DNA of 64,000 nucleotides from Linanthus parryae (GCA_023055425.1 JALGPY010000009.1:53940616-54004615); one strand, 5' to 3'. Positions 33,716 through 44,236 are shown, counted from the stretch's first letter. The notes: a model not told the origin generated them from the sequence alone. Translations and numbers: made by a program.

Positions 33716-34405
33716 ATGTCGAACACCACAGCTTTGACTGTTGCTCCGTTTTTCAACAACGAACAATGGAAGGAGTTAGCTGAGATCTTGAAAAACATGT
33801 TCGATCAATTCCCGAAGCCACAAGAGCAGCAGCAGGAGACCCTAACGACGCCTCCGCAGCTAGGGTTCCAACAGCAACAACCGGCGCCAGCCCAGAACCA
33901 GCAGCAGCTGGTCGCCTCACAGCCGTCGGCGAACCAGCAAATCCAACAACCGCAGCCGCAGCAGCTGGAGCCACAGGTCCAAAGGACAACGCCGACCCCG
34001 GCGTTACAGCCGTTGTTGCAATTGCAGCGGCAGACCCAGGGGTTGCCGGCCGCAAATCCGCCGCTCCAGTTACCAGAGAACAACCAGAAGCAGCACCCAT
34101 CCCCTCCGACATCGCAGAACCAACAGAAAAAGCTGCAGGGGAAGTATCCAGGTTCGTCCGGCCACCAGATTGCACCCCAGATCCAGCCGGCTCGGTTACA
34201 GCCCCCGCCTCAGCTAGGGTTACATTCGGCGCCTGAGCTAGGGTTACCACCGTTTCTTCCTCCGGTCGCCCACCAGAACCAGACACTGAAACCTGGTGCG
34301 ACCCACCCACATGGCAGACCCAGATATATTGTGAGCCACAATGATGTTCCCTCCGTTCCAGCGGCATTGACCGATCGTTTCATCTCTTTTTTGCTCCGGA
34401 ATTGA
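33716..34405 (+). CDS. Gln/Pro-rich ORF of the short-LTR element
   Basis: 229 codons from the ATG at 33716 (the longer frame from 33587 begins inside the LTR). It starts MSNTTALTVAPFFNNEQWKE, followed by a short helical part (LAEILKNMFDQFPK). Then nearly 170 residues of Gln/Pro/Leu low complexity (QQQQPAPAQNQQQ; QQIQQPQPQQ). There is no zinc knuckle or gag domain I can recognise. The nucleotide composition is much more GC-rich than the surroundings, which could mean capture of a host segment. An opposite-strand frame (33753-34367) is a by-product of the repetitive sequence. It could be a highly diverged Gag or a non-functional frame. Confidence 0.45.
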   Translation: MSNTTALTVAPFFNNEQWKELAEILKNMFDQFPKPQEQQQETLTTPPQLGFQQQQPAPAQNQQQLVASQPSANQQIQQPQPQQLEPQVQRTTPTPALQPLLQLQRQTQGLPAANPPLQLPENNQKQHPSPPTSQNQQKKLQGKYPGSSGHQIAPQIQPARLQPPPQLGLHSAPELGLPPFLPPVAHQNQTLKPGATHPHGRPRYIVSHNDVPSVPAALTDRFISFLLRN

Positions 34406-34449
34406 ATTAGCTCGCACCAGTTCCTAGGGTTTTTCAACCCACTGAATCC

Positions 34450-35531
34450 TTTTTTTTTTTTTGTAAACAAAGGGGGCCAAAGCCCTACAAAACAACTCTA
34501 ATAACACCATCACCCCTACTATCATGTTCCAACAAGGAAAGACAGGTAGAGGGAGGAGAAACATAAACAAATCTAGTACAAGAATTTAAAGAACAAATCT
34601 TAGCTAAATGATCAGCAACACCATTAGCCTCCCTGCAAACATGTTGAAGACAACTCTGAGAAGACACCAGCATCCCTCTGATGGCAGAGATCAGGTTCCA
34701 GAAAGCCACATTCTCATCACCATGTTTAATCATCTCCACACAAGCAAGAGAGTCAGACTCAATGATAGCCATTCTTCCTTGCAATTCCATAAGAAGCTGT
34801 AAACCCTCAAGCACAACCCACAATTCCCCATTTAGCACAGAAACTTGGCCAACAAACTTATGGCCTCCCCAAAGCCAAATGCCAGCAGAATTTCTGCACA
34901 CAAACCCCACAGAGAGACCCTCTCCTGCTCTAGACTCAGCACAATCCACATTAACCTTGAGTTTGCGAGTAGCAGGCTTCAACCAACAGATCCAAATAGG
35001 AACTCTGGGAATCTGATCAGTCACTAACCTCAGAGTAGCCATGAGCTGTTTAACCACTCTATAGACCTCAAAAATAGGATTTTGAGGAATTATAAACTGA
35101 GGTTCATGTGTCCTCTTATTGTGCCAAAACCAAAAAAGAGACACAGCTGCAGTGAACACCAATTTCCAAGAGAAATGTTTAACTCTGCCCCACTTATCAC
35201 CAGAAATGTTCATATCCACCCAAGATTGAAGATCAGCAGAACTAAACTCCCTCTAATGTGTAGGATGAACTAACATCTTCCAAATTTCAAAAACCCAAGG
35301 ACAATCCCTTATGGCATGAAGGGAGTTTTCACACAAACTAGGACAAAATAAGCAGTGAGATGAAGAAATAATACCTCTAGTGGCCTTCAAAAACTCAGTA
35401 CACAAGCGATTGTGCCTAAGAAGCCAGAGAGTGGCCTTCCCCCTTTGAGGTCCTTTTAATTTCCATAAAGCCTTCCAATTTTTATGAGTTTCTGAACCAG
35501 AAACAGAAGGACACAACAAATTGTAGGCTCT
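34450..35531 (-). mobile_element. 5'-truncated LINE in the short-LTR element
   Basis: Its minus-strand 3' end is the T13 run at 34450-34462 (poly-A on the minus strand). Coding parts: a zinc-finger region of the RT type at 35253-35519 (GKATLWLLRHNRLCTEFL, CLFCPSLCENSLHAIRDC) and an RNase H domain. Truncated near 35531 at its 5' side, as usual for LINEs. Target duplication not clear: only TTTTTCA is common to both sides. Confidence 0.8.
34485..35219 (-). pseudogene. LINE RNase H domain fragment
   Basis: 244-codon frame. RNase H residues are all visible: Asp in KLKVNVDCAES, Glu in LNGELWVVLEGL, Asp in IIESDSLACVE, and Asp in REANGVADHLAK. The domain removes the RNA strand after reverse transcription. 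It is the C-terminal end of ORF2. The rest of the LINE is absent, so this is a remnant despite the open frame. Sequence is unlike the LINE at 53.6-59.3 kb, so two LINE lineages are present. Confidence 0.8.
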
Positions 35532-35709
35532 GTTTTTTCAGATTCGGCCCTGCATGCGCATTTATCTTGACTTGGGTTGGTGGACAGTTCACGAAACTAC
35601 TGTTTGGTGATACCGAAGCAGATTTTTAAGGCTTGTTCGATCCCAGTTTGATCCAGGCATTACTTCGGGCCTCACCTTGAGGACAAGGTGATTGTGAACC
35701 GGGGGTAAT

Positions 35710-36729
35710 TGATACGAGTACGTACGGACACGGCGCAGGACATGGTAGCATAGTTTTAAATTTATTAGTTTATTTTAATTATTAAAGTATTAGGAAGTGT
35801 TTTAATTATTTGGGGGGTTTAGCATAATTAGTTAATTGTTAGATGGGGTGTTGGAATAATTAGTCGTTAGCCAATTAGTATTTATATGTTGCTCTGGTTC
35901 AGTTAGTATTATCGAATGAATTGATTACAGAATTGTCTTTATTCGGTCAAACCCTAGATTTTGGAGAGTGCAAGCCTCTATAGTGCTGCAAAGGAGAGCG
36001 TAGCGTCTACACAGCTACTATGAAGCATGGACACTCCAAAATAGGGGCCGTGTCCGTGTCGGACACTTGGGATACTCGGACAGCCGTACGATTCTCCAAA
36101 ATACGTGTCGGACACTCGGGCTGGTGTGTCCAAGTATTTTCGAGAATTTATTAGATTGGACACTTTGGAGGACACTTGGGGGGCACTTTAGGGACACATG
36201 ATGAGAGACGACAATTGCCCCTTCGTGTTTATTAGACTTTCATAAGGGTTGTTTTAGAGATACTTGAACTTTAAATGGGTTAAAATATACCTAATCTAAA
36301 ATAGATATAATATATTGATTAATTGATTGCTCAATATATGAAACGGTTACCCACGAGAAGTTCAAGTGAGGTTTTAAGTTCTCACATGCTACAACTTCAA
36401 GAGTATTCCCAGACACAACTCGTCAAACTCGAACCCACATAAGCTACTCCTCTTTCTCTTTTCATTCTTATAAATAATATATGCTTTACGTGATATTTAA
36501 GCTATAAATATAAAGAAGTTTGAACTAATATATTATCATACCTCGTAGTATAAAAATTCAAATACAAAATTAAAAAGATAATAATAATGTTGACGTATCC
36601 GTGCCGTGTCGTATCCTCATTTTTTCAGAAAATGACGTATCTCGTGTCCGAATTCGTACCGTATCCAATACCCGTATCCGTACGTGTGCTTCTTAGCACA
36701 ACTACAATCCGATAGCTTAATTGCTGTCA
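35710..36729 (+). repeat. LTR 2 of the short-LTR element, split by a Mutator-like insert
   Basis: 35710-36018 and 36706-36729 equal LTR 1; the middle is the insertion at 36019-36696 plus its 9-bp target duplication. Confidence 0.88.
36019..36696. mobile_element. Mutator-like non-autonomous element
   Basis: Flanked by CACAGCTAC (36010-36018) and CACAACTAC (36697-36705), a 9-bp duplication with one change. The intact sibling LTR 1 gives the empty site. Ends are TATGAAGCATGGACAC and (reverse) CTAAGAAGCACACGTAC, with repetitive GTGTCCGTGTCGGACAC-type subterminal sequence. No transposase. Confidence 0.75.
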
Positions 36730-36734
36730 TCATT

Positions 36735-37020
36735 CATGTAATCAGTTCATTCTTCACTGCGAAAGTTCTTAAGCTATAAAATCACCCATGACAATCCATC
36801 TGCTATTATTCGTAGAGGGAGCTCTGTTAGCCCATAACTTCCTTCTGTCCATTGAGTTGTTAAGCCCATAAACTATAGTAGCAAAAAGCTGCTCAGCCCC
36901 AGCCCTCAAGAATACTACAATTGCTTTATCACATTGTACAAGGATTCCAGATAACCTATAGCAGCCTAACCTCTTCTCTAAAGGTTTCTCACCCCTGAAG
37001 CCTTCTTTACCGATACAAAA
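36735..37020 (-). pseudogene. LINE ORF2 relic in arm 2, part 2
   Basis: Continues the inverse match from 33332: TTCATGTAATC, then ACCCATGACAATCCATCTGCT against the IIMGDYMNDM region of arm 1, down to the SLLRR region near 37010. Confidence 0.7.
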
Positions 37021-37059
37021 AATGTCAATACTAAATGTGCTTGCTTTACTACTTCAAAA

Positions 37060-37395
37060 TTTGAAAATCTACACCAGTAACGGTATTTACTATTTCACTT
37101 TTGTGCACCCTTTAATAGAAACTTTTGTTACCTTATTTGTGTTCAGATTTGTTGCCATTAACGTGATTGTTATCATCACTATTCCAGTTTCATTTCAGCA
37201 ATTAACGCAATTACTAGGTTTAATTTTTGGATTTCATATTCCTATAGACTATGCATATGCTTCCATCTGTTTACATTGCATCTCTTTCTCAAAATCTATC
37301 TCAAGCTGGTATCCACCTGTCTTTTAAAGTCATCTTATAAGAGGCTTGAATTCCTAGAATGCTGAGAAGATCCCAGCAGAATCCCGAAAGTAAGT
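37060..37395 (-). repeat. Third copy of the palindrome-centre segment
   Basis: The minus reading matches 30085-30350: CTTACTTTCGGGATTCTGC, GGAATTCAAGCCTCTTATAAG, TATAGGAATATGAAAT, AAACTGGAATAGTGATGATAA, GCGTTAATTGC. It is an extra copy in arm 2 with no equivalent at the mirrored place in arm 1. Confidence 0.75.
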
Positions 37396-39502
37396 AGTAT
37401 ATAAAGTTTGGGCCATGTTTGATTTCACTGTTTTGGTGGGATAGGATAGAAATACTAGGCCAAGGCTTTTGTTGGTTGTTGAAAAAGAAAACCGATTGCT
37501 TTTAATTAGGTCCATTTTGAGCACTCACAATCCCGTGAACATATAATAAAAACTTGTTTGTTTTCTTATTTTCCTAACATTCCACACCTTTGTTATGTAT
37601 TGAAAAAAGACATTATGCTTCTCAATGTGACTGTCTTTTCCCGTTCGACCCTAGTCAAATTCGAGACTGATTCTCTCTTTTTACTTTGATAGCTTATTTT
37701 TAGGGTTACATGGATTAACACTTTGGGAGCTTCTTGGACGCGCATGTTGATGAACTATGCCCAGGGTCGGCTTAAGCAGCTCATTCCTTTGTTTGGTGCA
37801 CCAGAGTTTAAGAGGGCACCAAATTTTCAAAATATAACGGGTAAATTATTAAATTCATTTATAGTTATTAGTATGCTAATATCAATTCCTTATGTTGGAC
37901 CTGTAAGATCGCATACCAAAGAGATCGGGACTCATATCTCTCTATATAAAATTTCTCATCAGATCTCTCAACGACGTCCCTATTTTGTGGACACATCAAT
38001 CATCCAAAAATCCAATACAGTGGACACATCAATCATCCAAAAATCCAATACAACCATATTGTCCCCATTCTCAACGAAAATCAATATTCTCAAGCAACAT
38101 TATTACCTCCGCTCATAGATCAGTGTAGTTCAATCAACAAACGAAAATCTCAGTTCGGGAATTCGACGAATTAACCCCCACTCCATCAAGATTTCTATTT
38201 TTATCCCCAGTCTCGATACTTCAGTAGAACAATTTGGGTTTACCGCCAAGTCTATAAAACTGTAAATGTCTAGGTATGCAAAAGAATCAATAATTTTTGT
38301 GTACATTAGGTTTCTTATATCTTAATTTTGATGTACTATTCGACTTGCTTTTGTTGTTTATAATTTTAGCCATTGAGGTCGGATTTGAACTTCTACACAT
38401 TAGTCTGGACAAACCTCTTGGTATGTAAAAATAAATAAAATTGTGTACACTTAGTGTATTATATCTCAATTTTGATGTTGAATGGAGTTGGGAAGTTTCC
38501 ATTTTGTGAAGCAATGTTTTCCAAATGTTTCAAGGAAGAGACAGTACGAAGTCAAAGACAAATCAATGCTGGTATTACACAAGCTGAACCAGTTTGTTAG
38601 GTCATAATACTCATGGGTTTTGTTTATGGGTAGACCCACAGTTTGTGTAAGTTCAACCCCTCGTTCGATCCATTTTCTATTGTGGAATTTCATGTGTTAT
38701 AGCAGGTTCAAAAGCTTATTGTATGTGAAAGCTCAGTAATGAGGGCCGTGTTTATTTGTCAAATGGGATATGACATTATTTCTCTTCTATACTAAATGTA
38801 GAAACCACAACTGTGCGCCCTGGCCTTGGGGTTCAACGTGGTGTTAAATATCATGATATGTGTTTCAGAATTGTATAAAAGCTATGTAGCACAGGTGCGG
38901 GTGCGGCAAATTCCCAAAAATCAAGGGTGCGGGTGGGGCAGGGGTGCGGCCACATTCTTTATATTTTTATTTGATATTATTAGTAATACCATTATACGAA
39001 TATAAAAACGACAATATAGGGTTCATATAATAATCCAATAGAAATTCATACACGGAATCGAAGAAACAGAGTTACTATATCAACAGTATAATCTCTTATG
39101 TCGTTCTTAACTGTGGAGAGATAAGTAATCTAAGTGTTGAAAATGTTCACATAGATGCACGTTTCTTTGTTAAGTTGTATTTGGAAGGCCTCTCAACTAA
39201 AAATTTAAAAAATGACCATTCCCTTATCGACAAAGCATCCGCAAAGCCCCCATGGAGCACCCAAGAAGCACCCAAAAGCACCCGGTGCGGGTGCGCGACC
39301 TATCATAAGCACCCGTGCAACATAGTATAAAAGGCCTCAAATTTAATGATTGCTTAGGGTAACAAATAAACTAGAGTCCGCACTGTTTCCTACCCATGCT
39401 TTTAATTGGAACACACTCTAGCATATGAGATTCTAGAAGTTTTTCTAAGATCTTCATACAGTCACTCTCATCTGGGATTCGAAATAGCCAAGTACCCTCA
39501 TT
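37396..39502 (-). other. Arm 2: shared non-coding sequence and LINE ORF1 tail
   Basis: 37400-37750 is private to arm 2, with nothing recognised. From 37755 (CAGGGTCGGCTTAAGCAGC, a hAT-type end) the match with arm 1 resumes. A 33-bp unit TGGACACATCAATCATCC... is present twice (37988-38020, 38021-38052) and only once in arm 1. At 39371-39500 the minus strand gives EGTWLFRIPDESDCMKILEK, the LINE ORF1 piece that in arm 1 lies at 26250. Confidence 0.6.
38885..39325. repeat. GCACCCG-rich inverted-end insertion in arm 2
   Basis: Left part AGGTGCGGGTGCGGCAAATTC and GGTGCGGGTGGGGCAGGGG; right part AGCACCCGGTGCGGGTGCGCG and AAGCACCCGTGC. The GC-rich subterminal repeats face each other, and arm 1 lacks the block (its sequence runs straight on near 26410). 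A small TIR element is likely; no target duplication was assigned. Confidence 0.5.
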
Positions 39503-40452
39503 AGGGATGGCAATGTGATTCGATCCGATCCGAAATTCGAGCGATTCAATCCGAATGGATAAAGTCCTAATTCGATCCATTCTAAAATTGATCGGATATG
39601 GATCCATTTTAATCCGGATCCGGCAGGATATTCGATGGATATCCGACCCGGTTGGATCCGAACATATATACTTTTATTAAAATACCCTTTAAGTTATAAA
39701 AGATACGAATTGACACACATATAAAGTATAAACACATATATATCTAAAACCCTAACACTGTCACCAGTCACCACTCACGTAGTCACGTCGATTTGATTTC
39801 AGACTTCAGTAGAACACAGCCTTCTCTCTCACACCACTCACTGTCTGTTCGTGAGAGAGTGAGTCGTCGGCGTCCGAGGACGAGTCTCTCTCTTTCACCA
39901 CTACAGCAGAAGAACGCAGCCCTCTCAAGACGCACATAAGAGTCATGTATCTTGCTTCTTTGTTCATTCTCTGATCAATCGCTTCGGTTTCGGTAGATTT
40001 TGTGTGCAATCATGTGATAGTGGCGATTCATTAGTGCTGTTAGTTAGGGTTTGATGAAAAACTAGGGTCTTCCAAATTTAAAATATAAGAATCATATAGG
40101 GAAAGATGATAAGGAGAGGAATTTATTCAAGAAGCAAAGCAACATAAAAAATGTTCATTTGTTCATGAAAATCTGTTCATTGTCAAACTCCTGATCTTAT
40201 GGACAATTTTGTTATGTTTTCTTGGGTTAAATTTGTGGGTGATTCAATTTATTAAACATTTTGAATGACTTTATTTATGGGTAGATCTGAGGTTGTAATG
40301 TTTATGAATTTATGGATATGTTGTTTCCCTTATCCAAGTTTTGCATACTCTAATAGTCAGCAGTCAGAATGTTATAATTTGCTGTAATATTTTGGTGTTT
40401 TTTTGGATTCTCTATTCTGGATCCGAATTTGGATCCGGATACGATCCGATTA
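39503..40452. mobile_element. hAT-like element, arm 2 copy (truncated)
   Basis: Begins TAGGGATGGCAATGTG with GATCCGATCC subterminal repeats, in the same place in the LINE as the arm 1 copy. It shares the ACCCTAAC/CAGTCACCACTCAC leader-like centre (39745-39990) and is cut at about 40452. Being at the identical LINE site in both arms, it shows that they are one duplicated segment. Confidence 0.6.
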
Positions 40453-41209
40453 TGTTTAACCTTCACTTTTTTATTCACTTTGTCCTCCATTTCAGGAGCC
40501 CTTAATTAGTTTAGACAGTGACTTTCTAGATTCTTCAGCGGCCCAGAGATGCCAGGCCATATCTTCATACCGATGTCACGTTTCCTTTAGGTGTAGAAAA
40601 TTCTGTTGCGGCCCAATACCCTAGACATCTCTTTCAAGCTATTCTTGTTCCTTAAAGAGATCATGCTTTTACTGTGGAGGTTAACAATAGATAGCCAATT
40701 AGATCTAAACTCTAAAGCTCAGCTGGTCTGTGGCATGCAGTCATACTTGTAAACCCAAAAGCTTCTGCCTAGCATTCTGTTGACGTTGAAAATAAGAGAG
40801 AAAACAAGAGGAAGATGATAACATAATATGCATCCACCAGACTGGTAGGAATCCAATAAATGGAGTCTAAAAGTATACCTGGATTATACTCAACCAAAGA
40901 AATTGGGTTCTTATTCTTTTCAACAATAAGAAAAGAGCGTACCTGTGAACTTACTACTTGAACACCTCAAACAGAATAATTACCATCAGCAACAAATCCA
41001 CCCAGTTGATACTCGAGCTCATGCTTCCTCATAAATCTCCGGGAATGCAATCAAGTCACTAAAACAATAAATCCTGTAATTTTGGACTTGATGAGACCCA
41101 GTTGATTCATAGAACATGATCCTAACTACCAAGAACAAACATCTTACTATAAGGGTGCTTTCCCCAATGACTTGAGGAGTCTTAGACCAAAACCATGAGT
41201 ACTGGAGCT
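40453..41209. other. No feature recognised
   Basis: AT-rich sequence between the end of arm 2 and the gene X paralogue. I see no coding frame or repeat. It may be the decayed intron or downstream region of the paralogue. Confidence 0.5.
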
Positions 41210-41990
41210 TGCTGAAGATCAGTCATAGTCCTTATAATGTAATGAAGCCACTCTTGCCCCTGTTAAAGTTGCCACAATCTGTTAGTTGAGAAGCCATATC
41301 GATAAGAATGAATCTTTTGGTTGCTCAAAGATTGAGTGAATTGTGATTTCAACTAACTCAGAGACTAAGTGAAGTAAGAGAATTGGTTCAACTTACTTCA
41401 GCATGCAGGTCCTCAATACTCCTTTAGCCCAAGGAAAGTGAGAGAAGATGGCAGGAGCTCAATGAAAAGAAGAGTCCTTGCTACTCTGATAAAAAAGAAT
41501 AATGAAAAACAAAAAACAAATTGGACTGTAATTTCTCGCACATAGTATTCTCGCACTGTAATTTCATAGTATTCTCGCACTGTAATTTCAAAATTCACCT
41601 CTGCAGCATCAAAAATTGAGCTTGCAAATTGGACTCCTTCTGCTGGAGCTGCAAGAGAGTTTCCACCTGATATCTCTTGTAAGTTTCATAATATAAGAAA
41701 CAAAGGAGAAAAAATGATAAGGATACGAGTAAAGACACAAGTTATGAACCTCATAATTAAATATAAACCTAACTGGGACAGTTTGCTCCACAAGCCGAGA
41801 CTCTAGATTATCTATTTTTTCATCTATCTTTTCTTGTGCTCTTCCCTGCTGCGTCATATTTTTCTGTTTCTTCATCGTTCTCATTACTTCCCTTATCTTC
41901 ATCTTCCTGCAGTGAAGCATTAAATTCTTTACCATAAGCAAAAGGAGTCCAACTATGTAAATCAAGATTGACAAGATATATATTTAATAA
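41210..41990 (-). pseudogene. Degraded paralogue of gene X
   Basis: Same strand and same exon order as gene X. Exon 2-like: NLESRLVEQTVPVR against NLEKEAWEAPEQNVPANV. Exon 3-like at about 41600-41690: EISGGNSLAAPAEGVQFASS against EMTGENSSAAPAKRVQVARI, with a splice donor after GCAGAG. Exon 4-like at 41280-41350: GAGAAGCCATATCGA and GGTTGCTC shared. Stops and shifts break every part, and the large intron is absent. Confidence 0.7.
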
Positions 41991-42256
41991 GCAAATGAAA
42001 ATTCCATGTCTACAGGACATTCCCTATCAAGAAATGCAATTTTAGTTTATCTTTCAGTTATAACAGTTGTTGGAAAGCAAAAATAAATCTGCATAGCCCT
42101 TTGGCCTTTCATCTCCGACTATGTAAACCAAGATTGAAAAAACATATATTTAATAAGCAACTGAAAAATCCTAGTCTACAGGGCATTCCCTTTGAAGAAA
42201 TGCAATTTTAGTTTATCTTTCAGTTAGATACAGTTGTTGGAAAGCAGAAACATATT
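41952..42256. repeat. Tandem duplication of about 140 bp
   Basis: 41952-42091 and 42118-42256 align throughout (ACTATGTAAAYCAAGATTGA, TATATTTAATAAGCAA, GCAATTTTAGTTTATCTTTC, CAGTTGTTGGAAAGCA), at a spacing of 166 bp. Confidence 0.85.
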
Positions 42257-42283
42257 TATCTTACTGGTTATGTAACCAAATCA

Positions 42284-42375
42284 AGGTTTTCAAGATCAGG
42301 ATCCTACGTAGGATCGTAGAGTGCCCCACAGGATCGGGGATCGTAGGATCGGATCGGAATCGTAAGATCCTACAA
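42284..42375. mobile_element. Fragment of a GATCC-rich terminal repeat
   Basis: GGTTTTCAAGATCAGGATCC, then GGATCCTACGTAGGATC (palindrome) and further GGATCGGATCGG. The style matches ends of plant Mutator-like elements. No matching opposite end was found nearby, so it may be a remnant. Confidence 0.35.
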
Positions 42376-42665
42376 AAGCTGTAATTTTTATTTTTATTAA
42401 AACTGTGACTACTTAAATGACTTATTTTCAAGTTCTTATTGTCATAAAAATGTTAATATACAAACTCAAGACAAAACATACCATGGAGAATCATAAGATT
42501 CTGCAATTCTCTAAGAACTAGTAAATTTTAATGCCATAACTACTCAAACAGTGGGTGATGACGTGACATTATTGGACATGAAATTGTGCTCCTCTCTAAA
42601 CAAAATCATGGCTTCACCACAGTTCCAATGCACTGCTATACCATAAAATCAAAAACGCAGTCAAT

Positions 42666-42735
42666 GATGCATACCATAAAGTATTCAAAAATGCATACCA
42701 TAAAGTATTCAACGATGCATACAATAAAGTATTGC
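42666..42735. repeat. 24-bp tandem repeat, three units
   Basis: Units of the form GATGCATACCATAAAGTATT + 4 bases at 42666, 42690 and 42714 (last partial). Eight codons per unit keep an open frame (MHTIKYSK), with no other sign of coding. Confidence 0.85.
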
Positions 42736-43103
42736 TCATTCTGCTGTGAGACAGTCATTCAAAGAAAAAGTATAAGTGATGACAATGCAAGTGTTTCCTA
42801 AAGTAAGAGTAGAATGGTAAAAGCTCATAAATGAATTTCATTTAAAATTGGAGTTGACAATGATCATATTGTTCACAGCAAAGTAGAAAATCATAGGCTG
42901 GAATACTATGTATCAAGGACCACAGTGCACATAAGATGCTATCGGGATGGCAGCGAGGAGATAAAAACTGACGATGATCTTTATTGGATGAACATGTTTA
43001 GAACAAGTGTGAACTGTGAATCTTGGATTACTTTCTTCAAATACTTAAACAGCTTAATGATGGCACTTTCCCAATGTATACAAACGGAAAAAATGTCGGC
43101 GGA

Positions 43104-44236
43104 TTATAGCATTTCCTTAATGAAATCAAGGTTCAAGCTGTCAACAACATTAAATGTCAGGCCCAAACATTCTCGCCCGGAGTAATTCACACCTTTCACG
43201 AGATTCTTAGCTCTAATCCTCGCATACCAAACATTAGTGATACTGAACTATCCGTCCCATACCTTAGGAGCTTTCATCTGGGGTAACTCCAATTCCAATG
43301 TCTTGCCCACTTCTCACAATCTTGAATGACAAATTCCTTCTAAGAAGGCAATGCAATCCCCGTATTCGTCAACTGAATCCCATCAATGGCTAGGATTACA
43401 TCACCCGAGAGTAACCCGTCTCGTGAACAGAGTTTCAAAAACGGCAAACGCGGCGCGGAGCGGCCGTGTTGTAACGGAAGCGGCAGAGAGCGCGACCGTT
43501 TTTCCCGTTACGCGTCATGTGAATTTTATTCACACAAAAAACGGTCGTTTCGCATCGGGAAAAACGGAAAAAAACGGGGAAAACGGCAATTTTGTGTTGG
43601 GAAATCGGGAAAAAACAGGAAAAACGGAGAAAAGGTCCGTGAATGTTTTCTAAAATTCATACATTCGATGCCCGTTCTCCGTTACAGTCCCTCCGATATA
43701 GTCTGATCCCGTTACACGCGACCGCGACCGACACGTCAGCCGCTTCCTTTTTTAAAACCTTGCTCGTGAATCAGCAGAAAATGCCCGAACCTCGGGTACA
43801 AGAACACCAAGGAAAGCCTCTAGAACAGGCAATCCAACAAACACTACATGTGCAAAGACTATCACATAAGCAAATATTATATTGGCAATAACACCAGCTG
43901 AAACAACAAAAACCCTAACAAAAATTGGCATGTTTTTTTAGTAAATTCACATCATCTACATGGATATCATTGTCAGGAACATGATCAGGAAACCCCACAA
44001 ACCCACCCAGAGGAAATGCTCTAAAATTGGACGAATTTACTTACATGTGTGCCCTGAAGAGAAGCTGCCAGAAAATGACCACTTTCATGAACAACAATGA
44101 TAATCGCCAAACAAAAAGTGGGTTTTCGCAGGTGAAGTGAGATGCGATGGGGAGAGTTGGGGATGAGATTGGACAAGATAGAGATTTGGGGATGTGGGTT
44201 TTGGGTCTGAGGCGAAAATCGAAGACGGGGGTTCAA
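43104..44236 (-). pseudogene. Site-2 protease (ARASP/RseP-like) pseudogene, copy 1
   Basis: Minus-strand pieces in family order: a leader resembling a transit peptide (from 44236), IIIVVHESGHFLAASLQG with the zinc-binding HExxH of S2P intramembrane metalloproteases, RAFPLGGFVGFPD, VVSAGVIANIIFAYVIVF (membrane helix), LPVLEAFLGVLVPEVRAFSA, then after a transposon insertion RDGLLSGDVILAIDGIQL (PDZ region), GVTPDESS, VNYSGRECLGLTFNVVDS and the C terminus LNLDFIKEML with stop at 43104. The family cleaves membrane proteins; plant ARASP-type members act in the chloroplast. It lacks the second zinc motif region, has about 20 residues missing after VSKF, several stops and one inserted element, and has no introns where visible. 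Resemblance to ARASP is from memory of the family. Confidence 0.8.
43431..43762. mobile_element. 332-bp Mutator-like insertion in the S2P pseudogene
   Basis: Bounded by CTCGTGAACAG (43420-43430) and CTCGTGAATCAG (43763-43774), a worn 11-bp duplication of the protease sequence. Ends AGTTTCAAAAACGGCAAACG and (reverse) AGGTTTTAAAAAAGGAAGCG form an imperfect inverted repeat. The interior is built from AACGG/CCGTT and ACGCG repeats. Confidence 0.65.

Larger units (their letters stand above)
33333..36729 (+). mobile_element. Short-LTR non-autonomous retrotransposon (LARD-like)
   Basis: LTR 1 is 33333-33669 (337 bp, TGATACGAG...CTAATCA); LTR 2 is 35710-36729 after a 678-bp Mutator-like insertion, with end CTGTCA. 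Target duplications TGATT (33328-33332) and TCATT (36730-36734) differ at one base. The empty site is visible in arm 1. LTR 1 is followed by ACTGGTGCTTTCGTTG (probable primer site; the tRNA was not identified). LTR 2 is preceded by ACCTTGAGGACAAGGT and a purine tract CCGGGGGTAAT. The interior has a Gln/Pro-rich ORF and a nested minus-strand LINE, and no pol. Orientation follows from the purine tract. Confidence 0.85.
30440..40452 (-). repeat. Arm 2 of the large inverted duplication, with nested insertions
   Basis: Inverse of arm 1. Interrupted by a mariner-type foldback element (31535-32865) and an LTR element (33333-36734), neither present in arm 1, so both arrived after the duplication. Homology ends inside the hAT copy at about 40452, whereas the arm 1 hAT continues 215 bp further, to 25068; the duplication breakpoint is therefore inside that hAT. 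Confidence 0.8.

Noticed and set aside
33753..34367. 204-codon minus-strand frame opposite the Gln/Pro ORF
   Set aside because: Low-complexity Ala/Gly/Val product of the complementary strand, with no upstream support.
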